From the NCBI GenBank assembly GCA_917880885.1, contig OU862927.1, forward strand, positions 41,071,571 through 41,135,570: a stretch of DNA of 64,000 nucleotides, read 5' to 3'. The stretch's first letter is position 1, and each line of letters begins with the position of its first letter. This document shows, one piece after another, positions 42,222 through 52,944 of this stretch. Origin of the DNA: Limnephilus marmoratus. Taxonomy: Eukaryota; Arthropoda; Insecta; Trichoptera; Limnephilidae. The position numbers and the translations under genes were made by a program. The notes beneath the pieces were generated by a model. It made no database searches. It saw nothing but the letters and a program-made list of their open reading frames with translations, and had not been told where the DNA came from.

Positions 42222-43388
42222 CAACTTAATTTTTTTGAAGTGAGAACTTCTTTAGCATCGTTGTGATTTGAAACTCGATGAAAATAAAAAGCAACACTAA
42301 AAAGAGACAAACACATACATACATCTACTGGATTTAGCCTGCGAGAGAATGAGATAGACTAATCGGTCTCCTTTTTGTGCGGTGCTTCGTAGCCTCCCCA
42401 TTCTTGTCTACTTTAGTTTTCTGTAGGTTAGACTCCTACCGCGTGTGAACTGCACACAATTTTTGAAAAGAAAACTTCTATTTTTTTATTTTTTTTTAAC
42501 ATGAGCTCCACACAGTAGGCCCTGATGAAAATAATTTCCCTCAGGGCCTATGTCATCTTTGAGGATGCTGTGTGCAGGGTTTTTTTAAGGAAAGGAAGGA
42601 GAGGAGAGTTCTGGGAAGGAAAAGGGTTTAAGGGGTGGGTAGGAATCTGGGGTTCAGTATGTCCTGGTCATCCGCCTCCAAGACCTACACAAACCTCACC
42701 CCATGAACCCGGGCACCCCTGCTAAATCACCAAACGTAGCGAACCACTTGGGGTCACCTATGGCAGAGGTGTTGGTTATCCAATAAAGGTTCCCGGGGCG
42801 GCGGTACCCATTCCCGCCTCCCAGATTGAAAATCAACCTGGTTGGATGAAATCCAACTTAAATTTTTTGAAGTGAAAACTTCTTTAGCACCGTTGTGATT
42901 TGAAGCTCGATGAAAAGAAAAAGCGATAATAAAAAGAGACAAACACATACATCTACAGGATTTAGCCTGCGAGAGAATGAGATAGACTAATCGGTCTCCT
43001 TTTTGTGCGGTGCTTCGTAGCCTCCCCACTCTTGTCTACTTTAGTTTTCTGTAGGTTTGACTCCTACTGCGTGTGAACTGCACACAATTTTTTAAAAGAA
43101 AACTTCTATGGCACCATTTTGATTTGAAACTCGATGAAACGAAAAATAGTGACACTAAAAAGAGACAAACACATATAAGATTTAGCCTGCGAAAGAATGA
43201 GATACGATCGGTCTGGCTTCGTAGCCTATTGTCTCCTCTTTGTACGGTGTTTCGTAGCCTATTGATTTCCTCATTGTGCGATGCTTTGGAGCCTCCCCAC
43301 TCTTGTCTACTTAAGTTGTCTGAAGGTTTCACTTCTACCGCGGGAAAACTGAAAATATTATATTTTTTAAAAGAAAATTTCTTCTGAA
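42222..43388 (+). repeat. Family E tandem array, three units
   Basis: Units of about 270 bp begin near 42222, 42848 and 43089, each with GAAAACTTCTTTAGCACC, AAAAAGAGACAAACACATA, TTTAGCCTGCGAGAGAATGAG and GTAGCCTCCCCACTCTTGTC. A SINE-B sits between units 1 and 2. Partial copies occur at 40255-40720 and 15625-15700. Class unknown. Confidence 0.8.
42490..42826 (-). mobile_element. SINE-B copy, short form, well preserved
   Basis: Reads on the minus strand from GGGAGGCGGGAATGGGTACC through GGATAACCAACACCTCTGCC and GGTGATTTAGCAGGGGTGCC to the hairpin GGCCCTGAGGG ... ATCAGGGCC, then an A-rich tail. It is embedded in the family E array. Confidence 0.85.
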
Positions 43389-43679
43389 AGGTTCACTTTG
43401 TGATGGCATGGCCAACTTAACTATTATAATAACATTACTAATTTGAAAAAATTAAGTCGAGATATTTTGGTACATTTTTTTTTTAAATTTTACAAACAGT
43501 TCTTTCCTTAGTTCTACGATTTAGGCCAGTTAATAATCTTCATATAAAATTCGAAAATTGCGTGCAAATTATGGCGTATATTTTGTGTTTTATGTTGTTA
43601 TTTCAAAAAATAAATAAAATTTCTCAAAAATTGCTCTTTTCAAATAAGCCATAATTTATTATTAAAGGCTTTATTACAA

Positions 43680-44000
43680 CAATGCTCAGCGTTGCCCGTA
43701 CATTATGCATAGTTCTGAAGGTGAAGTGTGGAAAATTTATCTCGGAATAAAAAGGTAGATTATAATAATTGTTCATCATGCAGCCACCCTCCACAGATAC
43801 TCTCCTTTATATAAATAGACTAACTGAAGTCCCCGGCGATGCCCGGGATTTATACAGAGTTTTCGAAATCAAATGTAAACAGTGACCTTCCTCTTGTTTT
43901 GAAGCTAACGTGTGCGAAATTTCATCAACCTTGGCATAAAACTGTAGATTTTCATACAAATCAAATCTACACCAGCCCGCTTTTCCACCACGTACAGACA
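43680..44000 (-). repeat. RTE-like or family D-related tails
   Basis: Two passages (CAGCGTTGCCCGTACATTATG; CCCGGCGATGCCCGGG) are of the kind found at ends of insect RTE-like repeats. There is no coding. Bases 43390-43680 hold nothing recognisable. Confidence 0.3.
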
Positions 44001-44149
44001 TTTTTTTTGTAATTTTTTTTTTATTTATTTAATATTTGTATGTTTTTACAATAGTTATACATTTTTTTTACATATTAAACAGAGTTGTAATAATCACCTT
44101 TAATAATACGAGTATAATATATATTCACCTTTATATCCTTCTTCCTACT

Positions 44150-44680
44150 AATATTATAAAGGCGAAAGTTTGTATTGATGTATGTATGTATGGATGTATG
44201 TATGTATGGATGTATGTATGTATAGATGTGTGTATGTATGGATGTATGTATGGATGTTACTCTTTCACGCAAAAACTACTGAATGGATTTTAATGAAACT
44301 TTACAATAATATAGCTCATACATCAGAATAACATGTAGGCTATAGCTCAGAGCTCTGGCATTATGAAATTTGTATTAAAACAATTGCAATAGGTGGCACA
44401 ATTAGTAAGATTCTATAATTCTTTATTCGATTCAAATTATTAGGGGAGAACTTCAAATAATGCGGGAGTGGGGAGGGTGGAGGGGGGAGAGGGTTTAGAA
44501 GGGGGAAGGATGGTGTAGAGGTGGGGAGGGGGAAGGAGGGGGTGGTGAGATGGGGGAGTGGTGGAGGGGGAGAGTGGAGGGGTGGTGGGGGGTAGTGGAG
44601 AGTGGTGCGGAAGGGGTGGGGGGAGGGGGGGGGGGGTGGAGGAGGTGGAATTGATCAATCCGCGGGAAGCCGCGGGAATA
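44150..44680 (+). repeat. RTE-like 3' region with (TATG)n and G-rich family D core
   Basis: Begins AATATTATAAAGGCGAAAG followed by a (TATG)n run (44178-44260) and TTTCACGCAAAAACTACTGA, a well-known insect RTE-type end. It continues with GAGCTCTGGCATTATGAAATT (family D) and a G-rich tract at 44455-44645. Confidence 0.55.
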
Positions 44681-44684
44681 AGCT

Positions 44685-45250
44685 AGAATTTAATACTTCG
44701 ACCAATTTACACAAATCCTTACAAATTATATACCTAAACCTTCCTCATGAATCACTCTATCTATTGGTGAAAACCGCATGAAAATCCGTTCAGTATTTTT
44801 TGAGTTCATCGCGTACAGACAGACAGACGCGATGAAGGACTTTGTTTTATAATATGCAGAGATGTAGAGATTTACAAGTATTTCAGGAAATAACACAGTC
44901 ACAAATCTAACCACACGAAAATTCAGGCAATTCTCAGTATTCTACCACTTCATTGATGACAGATTGTAACAATCAATCATTTATAAAAGATTTATTTGTG
45001 ATTGATTCGTACGAACATTCAAAGAAAAAAACAAAAACATATTCGTGCAGAATCTTTACGTAACGCAACACAAGCTTAACAAAATGATGTATATTATTTG
45101 TAATATATTTTAGATACATGCGACTAACCTAAAATTTGTGGGAAATTACGGGTAAAGATAATGAAAAATGTTACGGTGAATCGCTGTTTCCTTATTATGT
45201 GGACAGTGGTAGTGTGTACGTATGACGATAGGGTTCATAACACGTAGATT
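44685..45250. other. No gene supported
   Basis: Contains CCGTTCAGTATTTTTTGAG and CAGACAGACAGACGCGATG, family D/RTE-type phrases. Otherwise nothing. Confidence 0.35.
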
Positions 45251-45252
45251 AC

Positions 45253-45389
45253 CTCGCGGCGGGATGTGGAAGCTTCTGAAGACGTTGTATTTTGGTAGGC
45301 ATCAAGATGGGATGCATGTAGGTCACATCACGGCAGGACGTGGATCTTCCTGGTACCCCAGTGAGATGTGGTTCAATTCTCGTTGCCAT
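45253..45389 (-). CDS. Candidate first coding exon downstream of a TATA promoter
   Basis: The first ATG after the minus-strand TATA box (45387-45389) opens 45 codons beginning MATRIEPHLTGVPGR, which end at a donor CGAG-GTAATC (GT at 45251-45252). The product is basic and unrecognised. Support is the order TATA - leader - first ATG - open frame - donor. No second exon was found, so this may be coincidence. Confidence 0.2.
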
Positions 45390-45510
45390 GCGGGCGAAGT
45401 CCTTGCGATAAGTACGGCGAAGAGTACGCGGCGGGCGCGGTTTGCCAGATACTGAACTGAGTGACTAGTCTGATTGAGTAACTAGTCTGGCTGTGAGTGC
45501 AGCGGCAGCG

Positions 45511-45518
45511 TTTATATA
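45511..45518 (-). promoter_or_regulatory. Candidate TATA box
   Basis: TATATAAA on the minus strand, preceded by an ATTGG (inverted CCAAT) about 14 bp upstream. It is followed by GC-rich leader sequence and CAG/TCAGT initiator-like sites. Inferred only. Confidence 0.3.
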
Positions 45519-45539
45519 AGAGCGCCCAATGTAAATTCC

Positions 45540-46257
45540 TGCATTGACCCTAGTGGCCGATGCTGCGTAGTACGTTCTCGCATAGTCCACTCCAACCTGT
45601 GGCAGCGGCGGCAGGTTAGTTGAGCGTTGGTGGAAAATCATCAAAAATTCACGCGAAAGTCACAATACCGTACAGTAACACACCAAAAACAAGTTATAAA
45701 AATATGTCATAGTTTTTTTCTGATCAATATTTAAACATAAAACGAAATAAACCTATAAGATTTGCACATAATGGTTACATTAAACAACGACCGACGACAG
45801 GAGTCAAATAATGTCCACCATCGTAAATTGGCACCAAAATATAACACAACTTTTTTCATAGTCAACCCACATGGAAACTGAATGAAAAAAGCATGGTGTG
45901 AAACGTCCTTTAGACCATATTGTGTTGCTGTGGTAAATAATTAATTTAGATGTTACGACATGTTATAGTTGTCACATAACTTATTACAAAATAATAATGT
46001 CTGTTTTAAAGTGAATGTTTCATTTTCAGGTATATTCAAGTAGGCGTCCCTGTCCCGGGGGTGCTGTGCCGAGCGACCTGTCAGCCCAACTGAATACGGA
46101 AAACGTTTTGCTGCGCGACTTACCTTGTGAAACTACGAGTCTACCGTTTTATGTTTACACGTCCTGTTGTCACTTATTTATTATGAATTATGACACTCTC
46201 CATAGGGACCTCTTTTATAGGTTAGGTAGAATTTTTTTTTATTTATTCATGGTATAA
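45540..46257. other. No gene supported
   Basis: Nothing recognised. The 80-codon frame from 46015 has no family resemblance. Confidence 0.35.
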
Positions 46258-46807
46258 GAGCGTTTGTCCACCGCTGCCGTCACTGAGAACGAGATGCGTT
46301 GCTGAAATAGCGATACATTCATTATTATAGCCAGGTACCCATCGCACGTCCGATTATGAGTAATGCTATTGCAGAACGCGGGCCAAAATCATGATGGGCC
46401 GAAATGCCGGCAATACAAAACACGTCAAAACTTGTCCACTGCACCCGAGATTGCCGGCTCTGGCATATAGTTTTTGTCTTGCATTGGCTATGCGTCGAAT
46501 TTTTTATAAAAATTACGATGCTCACAGAACACGTAGAAAGTAATGTATGTACGTACGCATGACAGCGAGAGCAAGATTGAAGCACTGAGAACGGTCGCGG
46601 TGGACACACGATTGCCGTCACGTCGTTCCGAACTCGGGCCGAAATAATTTCGTTTCTTGGTGACGGCGGCAGGGCCGGATCTACGAAATCTAGCGCCCTG
46701 TGCAGTAGGTACCGATGGCGCCCCCCCCCTACATTTTTATTTTGATAAAAAATTGGTTTACCCCAATTTTTTTTTTATTTATTTATTTTTTTTTTTACAC
46801 TAATTTA

Positions 46808-47240
46808 TCAAATAAAATCAAGACATATAAAGGGTGTAACCCTATCTAAAGTTTTAGAATAAATAAGCCACGATCTATGTAATTCTTCTCCATTAGGCAG
46901 TTTCTTATAATAATACTTAGTATTAAATTTACGCTTGTTCGTAATAGGAAAATGAAAACCTTTCAATTGTACAGGACCTTCCTGAACTAATAAACTAATG
47001 GAATTTTGAGATAACTTTGGCCAGCATCCGGGATCTTTCAATTCAAGCTCTGAAAACAGAATTAAATTTAAACTGCTATCAGTGACGTTATTTTTATCTT
47101 CTAATAATTCGACCGGAGGAATTTGTGCGATAGATATCTGTTTAGATGTGCTCGGGACTATTGTAACGTCATTGCGCGGGACATCACTTTTTATCGGTGC
47201 TGGAGAAATTGGAATAAAAAATTCCCAATGGAAACGAGTT
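46808..47240 (-). pseudogene. hAT transposase N-terminal fragment with TTF-type zinc finger region
   Basis: The minus strand reads KDPGCWPKLSQN, LVQEGPVQLKGF, NTKYYYKKLPNGEELHRSWL and IYSKTLDRV, ending FICLDF-stop. This is the TTF-type / ZMYM1-like block of hAT transposases (DPGxWP...GP...R.WL.YS); the usual CCKLF cysteines are damaged. An acidic or Ser-rich leader is open upstream to about 47240. The catalytic domain is missing. Confidence 0.8.
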
Positions 47241-47957
47241 TTTTTATGTCATTATGCTCTTTAATTCTAAGTTTTAGATTCTGCGAGCCTGAAAGTTTTT
47301 TTTTTTAATTATTGTTCTATTCATTGTAATCCACAATCCACAACCTCTAACAACCAATAGAAATGTAGTTATAAATTAAAAAATCTAATAATAATAATAA
47401 TATAATAATATAACCTCAAATTTGTACCTTGCATTTCCATTTCCCCTGTGTTCTGTGTTGAGCGAACAAACACGAACGTATCTATGGTATCAACGGCTTA
47501 CGAAAGACGCTTACACTGATTATTACTGACTGTAAAATAACAAATCTAATAGAAATTAATTGTAGGTACATTTAACGAACTTCAACTGTCAAATCAATGA
47601 TGAAACTGTTCTGTTGCAAACCGTGCGATGTTTATGCTAATGGAATTTACTGAAGATTTCATAAGAAAATGGTCTTTAAGTCCCTTCTCCTAGAGACTTA
47701 ATTCGTACAAAAGCATTTTGAAAGGCGCCGACGGTTGGTTTGTTCTCTTGAATAAAAGTACGGCGCTGTGATTGGTTAATGAATTTGGATCGCACTCATT
47801 CGTCGTAAAAGACAGTAAAAGATATATGGAAAAATAGATCTTACGTTTAAACTAAATATATGGAATTTGTAAAAAAATTCTGTAACTGACTATTTTTTTT
47901 TATTTTTTTATTTTTTATTTCATACAATTTTTGAAAGTACACTTTTTGTTTTTTTCT

Positions 47958-47997
47958 TGATTACCATACTAGGCTAATGCCCGTGTTAAGGTAATCA
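47958..47997 (-). other. 3' stem-loop of LINE-b
   Basis: Perfect 8-bp arms TGATTACC (47958-47965) and GGTAATCA (47990-47997) with a 24-nt loop, about 40 nt before the A-rich tail. Confidence 0.65.
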
Positions 47998-48509
47998 TAC
48001 ATGATATAAGTTATACAGTGTGAGAACTAGAACAAAATATAGGTTTGAAATAGAAATTATAAGATATTAGAAACAAGAGAAAGAAAAAAGATAAAAATAT
48101 TTAAGGTAAAATATAACAAGATATGTGTATACGTAAACACATACACATACATATGCATATACATATACAAATACATATAAATATATATATATATATACAT
48201 ATAAATACATATAAAAACACACATATAATATATACATACATAATAAAAAAGAAAATGTTTTAAAGAAGTTAAAAATAAAATACTATAAAATATAAAATAC
48301 TAAGAAGTAAGATTTAATAGTGTTAATCTATAAAAAAAAAATTATGAAAGCTAAAATTTTTATTGGAAGTTTATCAAGGTAGGTAAATAATCGCCTAGAA
48401 GAGTATATATTTAGGTTAGATTAGATTTCAGTGAAGTCAGGTTGGAAAAAGATGTGAAGTATGATATTTTATTTAGTTAATTTAATTATTTTCTTTTCTT
48501 TTATAATGG

Positions 48510-51500
48510 TTAGAAAGTCATATATTCTTTAAAGAAATCTCGTCCCCTTTCGAATATCCAATTTTGAACACGAATAGTAAAAAGAGGTATGGTAATATTT
48601 GATTTTATATCGGTGCTCAATGCATTGTATATTTTGGGGGCAATGAACCAAAATTGTCGGTGAGCAAATGTGGTTCTAGTTTTTGGAACCACGCATCCCA
48701 GGTTTGATGAAAAGCGGGTTTGGGCTTGATGTTGTGGAGCCACCAGTAGGTTATTTTTCCGTATGTAGGATAGGCTTGTCTTAGTGAATAGTTGGCGAAT
48801 ATCTAAGACCCTAAATTTAGTAAATAGCACATTAGAGGGGTGGGTAGGTTGGCATTTAAATATGATTCTCAGTATTAGTTTTTGAACTGTAATTATTGGA
48901 TAAATGACGGATTCTGTGCAACCACCCCATCCCAAAATACCATACGATGCAATGGATTGAAAAAGGGCAAAATATACGCTTCGAAGGGTTTTTAGGTCTA
49001 AGATGGATCTAAGAGAGCAGAATATATGGCAGAGCTTACGGAGTCTTTTTACTGTGTCACTTATGTGTGCTTCCCAACGTAGTTGATCATCTATTATTAT
49101 GCCCAGATATTTAACTTCCTTAGATGATTTAAGGGTAGGACACGTGCAATTTGTAATAGGTGGGGTTCCGGGTGGGTGTGGGTGCATGTTTAGTGAACAC
49201 GAGTGAATTATTGGTTTAGGGCAGTTGTTGGGAAAATTATGTTTGCGTATGGAAAACGTCATATATTGTGTTTTGTCAATATTGAGTGTAAGGAGATTTG
49301 TGTCAAGCCAATGCCTCACTTTTATTAGGCCATTATTAGTTTTGTTGATAACTGCTTGCCATGTTTCATCTTCGAATATTAAGACTGTATCGTCGGCAAA
49401 TGATAAAATCTTACCTCCAATATCCATGGTACATAGTGTGTTGATATATAAAAGAAATAGGAGAGGTCCTAGTACACTGCCTTGCGGTGCACCGTAAGAC
49501 ATGGATAATTTTTTGCTTTTATTTATTTTGTCAGAGTGGATAAGAGTTTGTTGAGTTCGGTTTGTTAGGTAGTTTTCGAACCATGTGTAGGGTATCCCAG
49601 TTATTCCGATCTGTTGAAGTTTTTTAAGCAGTAAGGGATGGGAGACCGTATCAAATGCTTTTGAGAGATCGAGGAAAACAGCAAGCGGTTTTCGACCAAG
49701 GTCGAGATTAAAGGAAACTATTTTTGTGAGGGCGGCTATTGCATCTGCGGTACTCCTACCTTTGCGGAAACCATATTGGTTGTCCGATAATATTTTGTAA
49801 TCTTCAAGGAACTTGTAGAGTCTATTCTTCACCGCTTTTTCTATGATTTTAGATATTGTGCTAAGTAAAGATATCGGTCGATAGTTATTTACAGATAGTT
49901 TGTCTCCTGATTTGAATATTGGGATTATTGTGGCCTGTTTTAAGGAGTTGGGGAATACACCAGTTTTAAAGCTTAGATTGATTATATGTTTCAGAGGTGA
50001 GGCTATATATTTTTGGATATGTTTGATGATTTTTGTTGAAATGTGATCTATACCTACAGAGTTAGTGTTTTTAAGGGATGAGATTAGTTCTAAAATTTCT
50101 GTGTCAGTAGTGGGAGTGAAGTGGAAAGGGTTATAACTAAGATTAGTGAGGGGTATATTGTTTGCAAGATCTTTGTCCGAGACGTTGTGTCTGTCTAAAA
50201 TATTTTTTGCTAAGTTAGATCCAATATTGGAGAAAAATTGATTGAAATGGTCAGAAATTTTTTCGGGGTCAGAATTGACATGTAATATTTGGTCTTCGAT
50301 GTTAATCTTAACAATGGGTGTATTGGTTTTATTAATATTGGCTATATCTTTAACAATATTCCAAATTTTTTTACTATCACCGGTGGCTTCACTGATTTGT
50401 TTATGGTAGTAATCTCTTTTAACACTGTCAATTATTTTTTTGCAGTTATTTCTATAACGTTTGTAGAATAAGAGAGATGCATAATCGTGGGGATTTTTTC
50501 TACAGAAGTTATGAATCTTATCGCGCTTTCTGATACAGTAGAGAATTCCTGCAGTGATCCATGGTTTGAGTTTTGTGTCAGATCGTTTTTTTTTACTTTT
50601 TGTGTATGATGTAGCATCGGTTAAGTGGTTACGTACGGTATTTATAAATAATTCACATGCAGAGGTGACATCGGTACAAGAATAGACAAGTTCCCAGTTT
50701 TCTTTAGAGACACTGTTTAGGAGAGTTTCATATGATATCTTTTCTTGAGGGGAAGTATTTTGTGGTGATTTGTGATTTTTATGCGAGAGAGAAGTGATGA
50801 TTGAATAGTGATCTGTAACAGTTGATTGATAGACAATGAATTTGGTGTCTAGTTCACTCTTAACAAATACATGATCTATACAACTGCTAGTGTTTGAGTT
50901 TGATTCTCTAGTTGGTGCTGTAACGGCTGGAAAATATCCTAATAAAGTTAGTGCGTTTAGGTATTCATTTGCTTGAGGATGCATTTTATTAATAATATTT
51001 ATGTTAAGATCACCAATTATAAAGGTATTTTGGCGGTGTTCAATGTTTGATAAAATTTCTTGCAGTGAATGTATGAATGGGGTTATATTATGTGTATTCG
51101 GAGATCTGTACATTGTAAGAAGTGTTATATGATTATCAATTTGAATTTGTAGACAGTTTGCATATTTTATTTTGATCTCTTTTACTGAGTGTGAGATGTG
51201 ATTTTTAATGTATACAATGACTCCGTCGTTCTGAGTTTGGTTGTGTAGAGTATTATAGTGATTGTAGTTTCTTATCGTTTTAGGGATGAAATTTTCTTGA
51301 ATCCAGCATTCACTCAAGACAATTATATCAAAATCTGAAGCAAGGTCAGTGAGGAGAATTAGGAGTTCATCAAAATTTTTGTTTATACTTCTTATGTTCA
51401 TAGAGAATATCGTAAGGGTTGAATTAGTTAATAAAAATTGACGTACTACTTCGGAATCATTGGTAGATATACATGGGATTGGTGTTGTGTTATCTATTAA

Positions 51501-51539
51501 ATCTGCTATGTCTTCCATTTTCTGGTTTTTGTTTTGCAT
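48510..51539 (-). CDS. LINE-b ORF2: APE endonuclease and reverse transcriptase
   Basis: 1009 codons, intact. The endonuclease comes first: SMNIRSINKNFDEL, LSECW, IGDLNINII (about residue 175) and STVTDHYSI (about residue 242). A linker with KPWITAGILYCIRKRDK follows. The RT has YGFRKGRSTADA, AVFLDLSKAFDTVSH (about residue 620), SYGAPQGSVLGPLLFLLYIN and SFADDTVLIF (about residue 713). After that come VKYLGIIIDDQLRW and a C-terminal thumb/CTD region. There is no RNase H domain. It is colinear with LINE-a. The start overlaps the end of ORF-Y by 50 nt. Function: target-primed reverse transcription. Jockey/CR1 group; clade not assigned. Confidence 0.95.
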   Translation of the reverse strand: MQNKNQKMEDIADLIDNTTPIPCISTNDSEVVRQFLLTNSTLTIFSMNIRSINKNFDELLILLTDLASDFDIIVLSECWIQENFIPKTIRNYNHYNTLHNQTQNDGVIVYIKNHISHSVKEIKIKYANCLQIQIDNHITLLTMYRSPNTHNITPFIHSLQEILSNIEHRQNTFIIGDLNINIINKMHPQANEYLNALTLLGYFPAVTAPTRESNSNTSSCIDHVFVKSELDTKFIVYQSTVTDHYSIITSLSHKNHKSPQNTSPQEKISYETLLNSVSKENWELVYSCTDVTSACELFINTVRNHLTDATSYTKSKKKRSDTKLKPWITAGILYCIRKRDKIHNFCRKNPHDYASLLFYKRYRNNCKKIIDSVKRDYYHKQISEATGDSKKIWNIVKDIANINKTNTPIVKINIEDQILHVNSDPEKISDHFNQFFSNIGSNLAKNILDRHNVSDKDLANNIPLTNLSYNPFHFTPTTDTEILELISSLKNTNSVGIDHISTKIIKHIQKYIASPLKHIINLSFKTGVFPNSLKQATIIPIFKSGDKLSVNNYRPISLLSTISKIIEKAVKNRLYKFLEDYKILSDNQYGFRKGRSTADAIAALTKIVSFNLDLGRKPLAVFLDLSKAFDTVSHPLLLKKLQQIGITGIPYTWFENYLTNRTQQTLIHSDKINKSKKLSMSYGAPQGSVLGPLLFLLYINTLCTMDIGGKILSFADDTVLIFEDETWQAVINKTNNGLIKVRHWLDTNLLTLNIDKTQYMTFSIRKHNFPNNCPKPIIHSCSLNMHPHPPGTPPITNCTCPTLKSSKEVKYLGIIIDDQLRWEAHISDTVKRLRKLCHIFCSLRSILDLKTLRSVYFALFQSIASYGILGWGGCTESVIYPIITVQKLILRIIFKCQPTHPSNVLFTKFRVLDIRQLFTKTSLSYIRKNNLLVAPQHQAQTRFSSNLGCVVPKTRTTFAHRQFWFIAPKIYNALSTDIKSNITIPLFTIRVQNWIFERGRDFFKEYMTF

Positions 51540-52944
51540 AAATTAATAACAGCCAAGTTGTAGTGGCATTGGTATGTTTATGAGATAAAGATTTAGTTGA
51601 TATAAATATATAATATATGCACAAATATATAAAGTGTAAATATAGTTGTTGTGAATATAAAATATAAGTACATAATGAATATATGACATAAGCATAAGCA
51701 TATAGTGTTAGCTTTGTTAAATAAGGATTTCGTTGTTGTGAGTTTATAATATAAGCATATATAGTATATATAACACAAACATAGGTATATAAGGTATACA
51801 AATAGTTGTTGCGAAAATATAGTATAAGCGTATAGATAATATATAATACGAGCGTATATAGAATATAAAATATAAGCATGTAAATAATAAACTGTAAATA
51901 AAACATAAGCTTATAAACAGTAAAAAACATCAGCATTAGCATAAAAAGTATATAAGTGGTATAAGGATTTAGTTGTTGCGAATATTTATCATAAGCGTAT
52001 AAAGTATTTATAATATAAGCACAGGTGTATAAAATGTACTTATAGTTGTTGCGGATGTATAACATAAGCATATAAATTATAAACATAAGCACATAAAGAA
52101 TATAGAATGTAAGTATGAAAAGAAAATAAAACATAAGCTTAAAAAGATTATAAAACATAAGCATATAAAGAAAATAAAACATAAGCATAAGCATATAAAA
52201 TATACAAGTGATATAAGGATTAAGCTGTTGTGGATATTTAACATACGCACATAAAGTATTTATAATATAAGCATAGGTGTATAAAATGTACTTATAGTGG
52301 CTGCGGATGTATAACATAAGCATATAAATTATAAACATAAACACATAAAGAATATAAAATGTAAGTATGAAAAGAAAATAAAACATAAGCTTAAAAAGAT
52401 TATAAAACATAAGCAAATAAAGAAAATAAAACATAAGCATATATAATATACCAGTGATATAAGGATTAAGTTGTTTTGGATATTTAACATAAGCATATAA
52501 AGTATTTATAATATAAGCATAGGTGTATAAAATGTACTTATAGTTCCTGCGAATGTATAACATAAGCATATAAATTATAAACATAAGCATATAAAATATA
52601 AGCTTGAAAAGAAAATAAATAAGAAGCTTAAAAAGATTATAAGACATAAGCATATAAATAAAATAAAACATAAAGTATTGTGGTATACAGAGAATTAAAA
52701 ATGAGAGACATACATCCATTAGCTTGCGAAAAAGATGAAGAATTAAATTTAAAGAATTTCGTTTCAAAGAGGTAGTCATTGGAGTGATATTGATTCTATA
52801 AATGATCGTGTAAAGGGGGTAAATATTATGTAGAAAGAAATAATAGTTAAGGATATTAATATTTACAAACAGATGTACATTATATTTAGTTTGTCGATGG
52901 CATTTCAGGTAATGATAACAGCAATCGATCTTTGTTTGTTTCAC
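51490..52944 (-). CDS. LINE-b ORF-Y: Tyr/Leu/Phe-rich repeat ORF between ORF1 and ORF2
   Basis: 484 codons without a stop. The N-terminal hundred residues are unique (MKQTKIDCCYHYLKCHRQ...). The middle is three higher-order units of about 80 residues built from LMFYFLY, YMLMLYIR and YILYTYAYIINTLYAY segments. The C-terminal end overlaps ORF2. DNA subunits of about 18 bp (ACATAAGCATATAAAG) make up units of roughly 240-250 bp. It would be extremely hydrophobic and aromatic, so membrane association or aggregation could be imagined. No known domain. It overlaps ORF1 by 59 nt. Alternatives: a non-coding repeat acting as promoter or internal ribosome entry, open by composition. Confidence 0.55.
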   Translation of the reverse strand: MKQTKIDCCYHYLKCHRQTKYNVHLFVNINILNYYFFLHNIYPLYTIIYRINITPMTTSLKRNSLNLILHLFRKLMDVCLSFLILCIPQYFMFYFIYMLMSYNLFKLLIYFLFKLIFYMLMFIIYMLMLYIRRNYKYILYTYAYIINTLYAYVKYPKQLNPYITGILYMLMFYFLYLLMFYNLFKLMFYFLFILTFYILYVFMFIIYMLMLYIRSHYKYILYTYAYIINTLCAYVKYPQQLNPYITCIFYMLMLMFYFLYMLMFYNLFKLMFYFLFILTFYILYVLMFIIYMLMLYIRNNYKYILYTCAYIINTLYAYDKYSQQLNPYTTYILFMLMLMFFTVYKLMFYLQFIIYMLIFYILYTLVLYIIYTLILYFRNNYLYTLYTYVCVIYTIYAYIINSQQRNPYLTKLTLYAYAYVIYSLCTYILYSQQLYLHFIYLCIYYIFISTKSLSHKHTNATTTWLLLIYAKQKPENGRHSRFNR

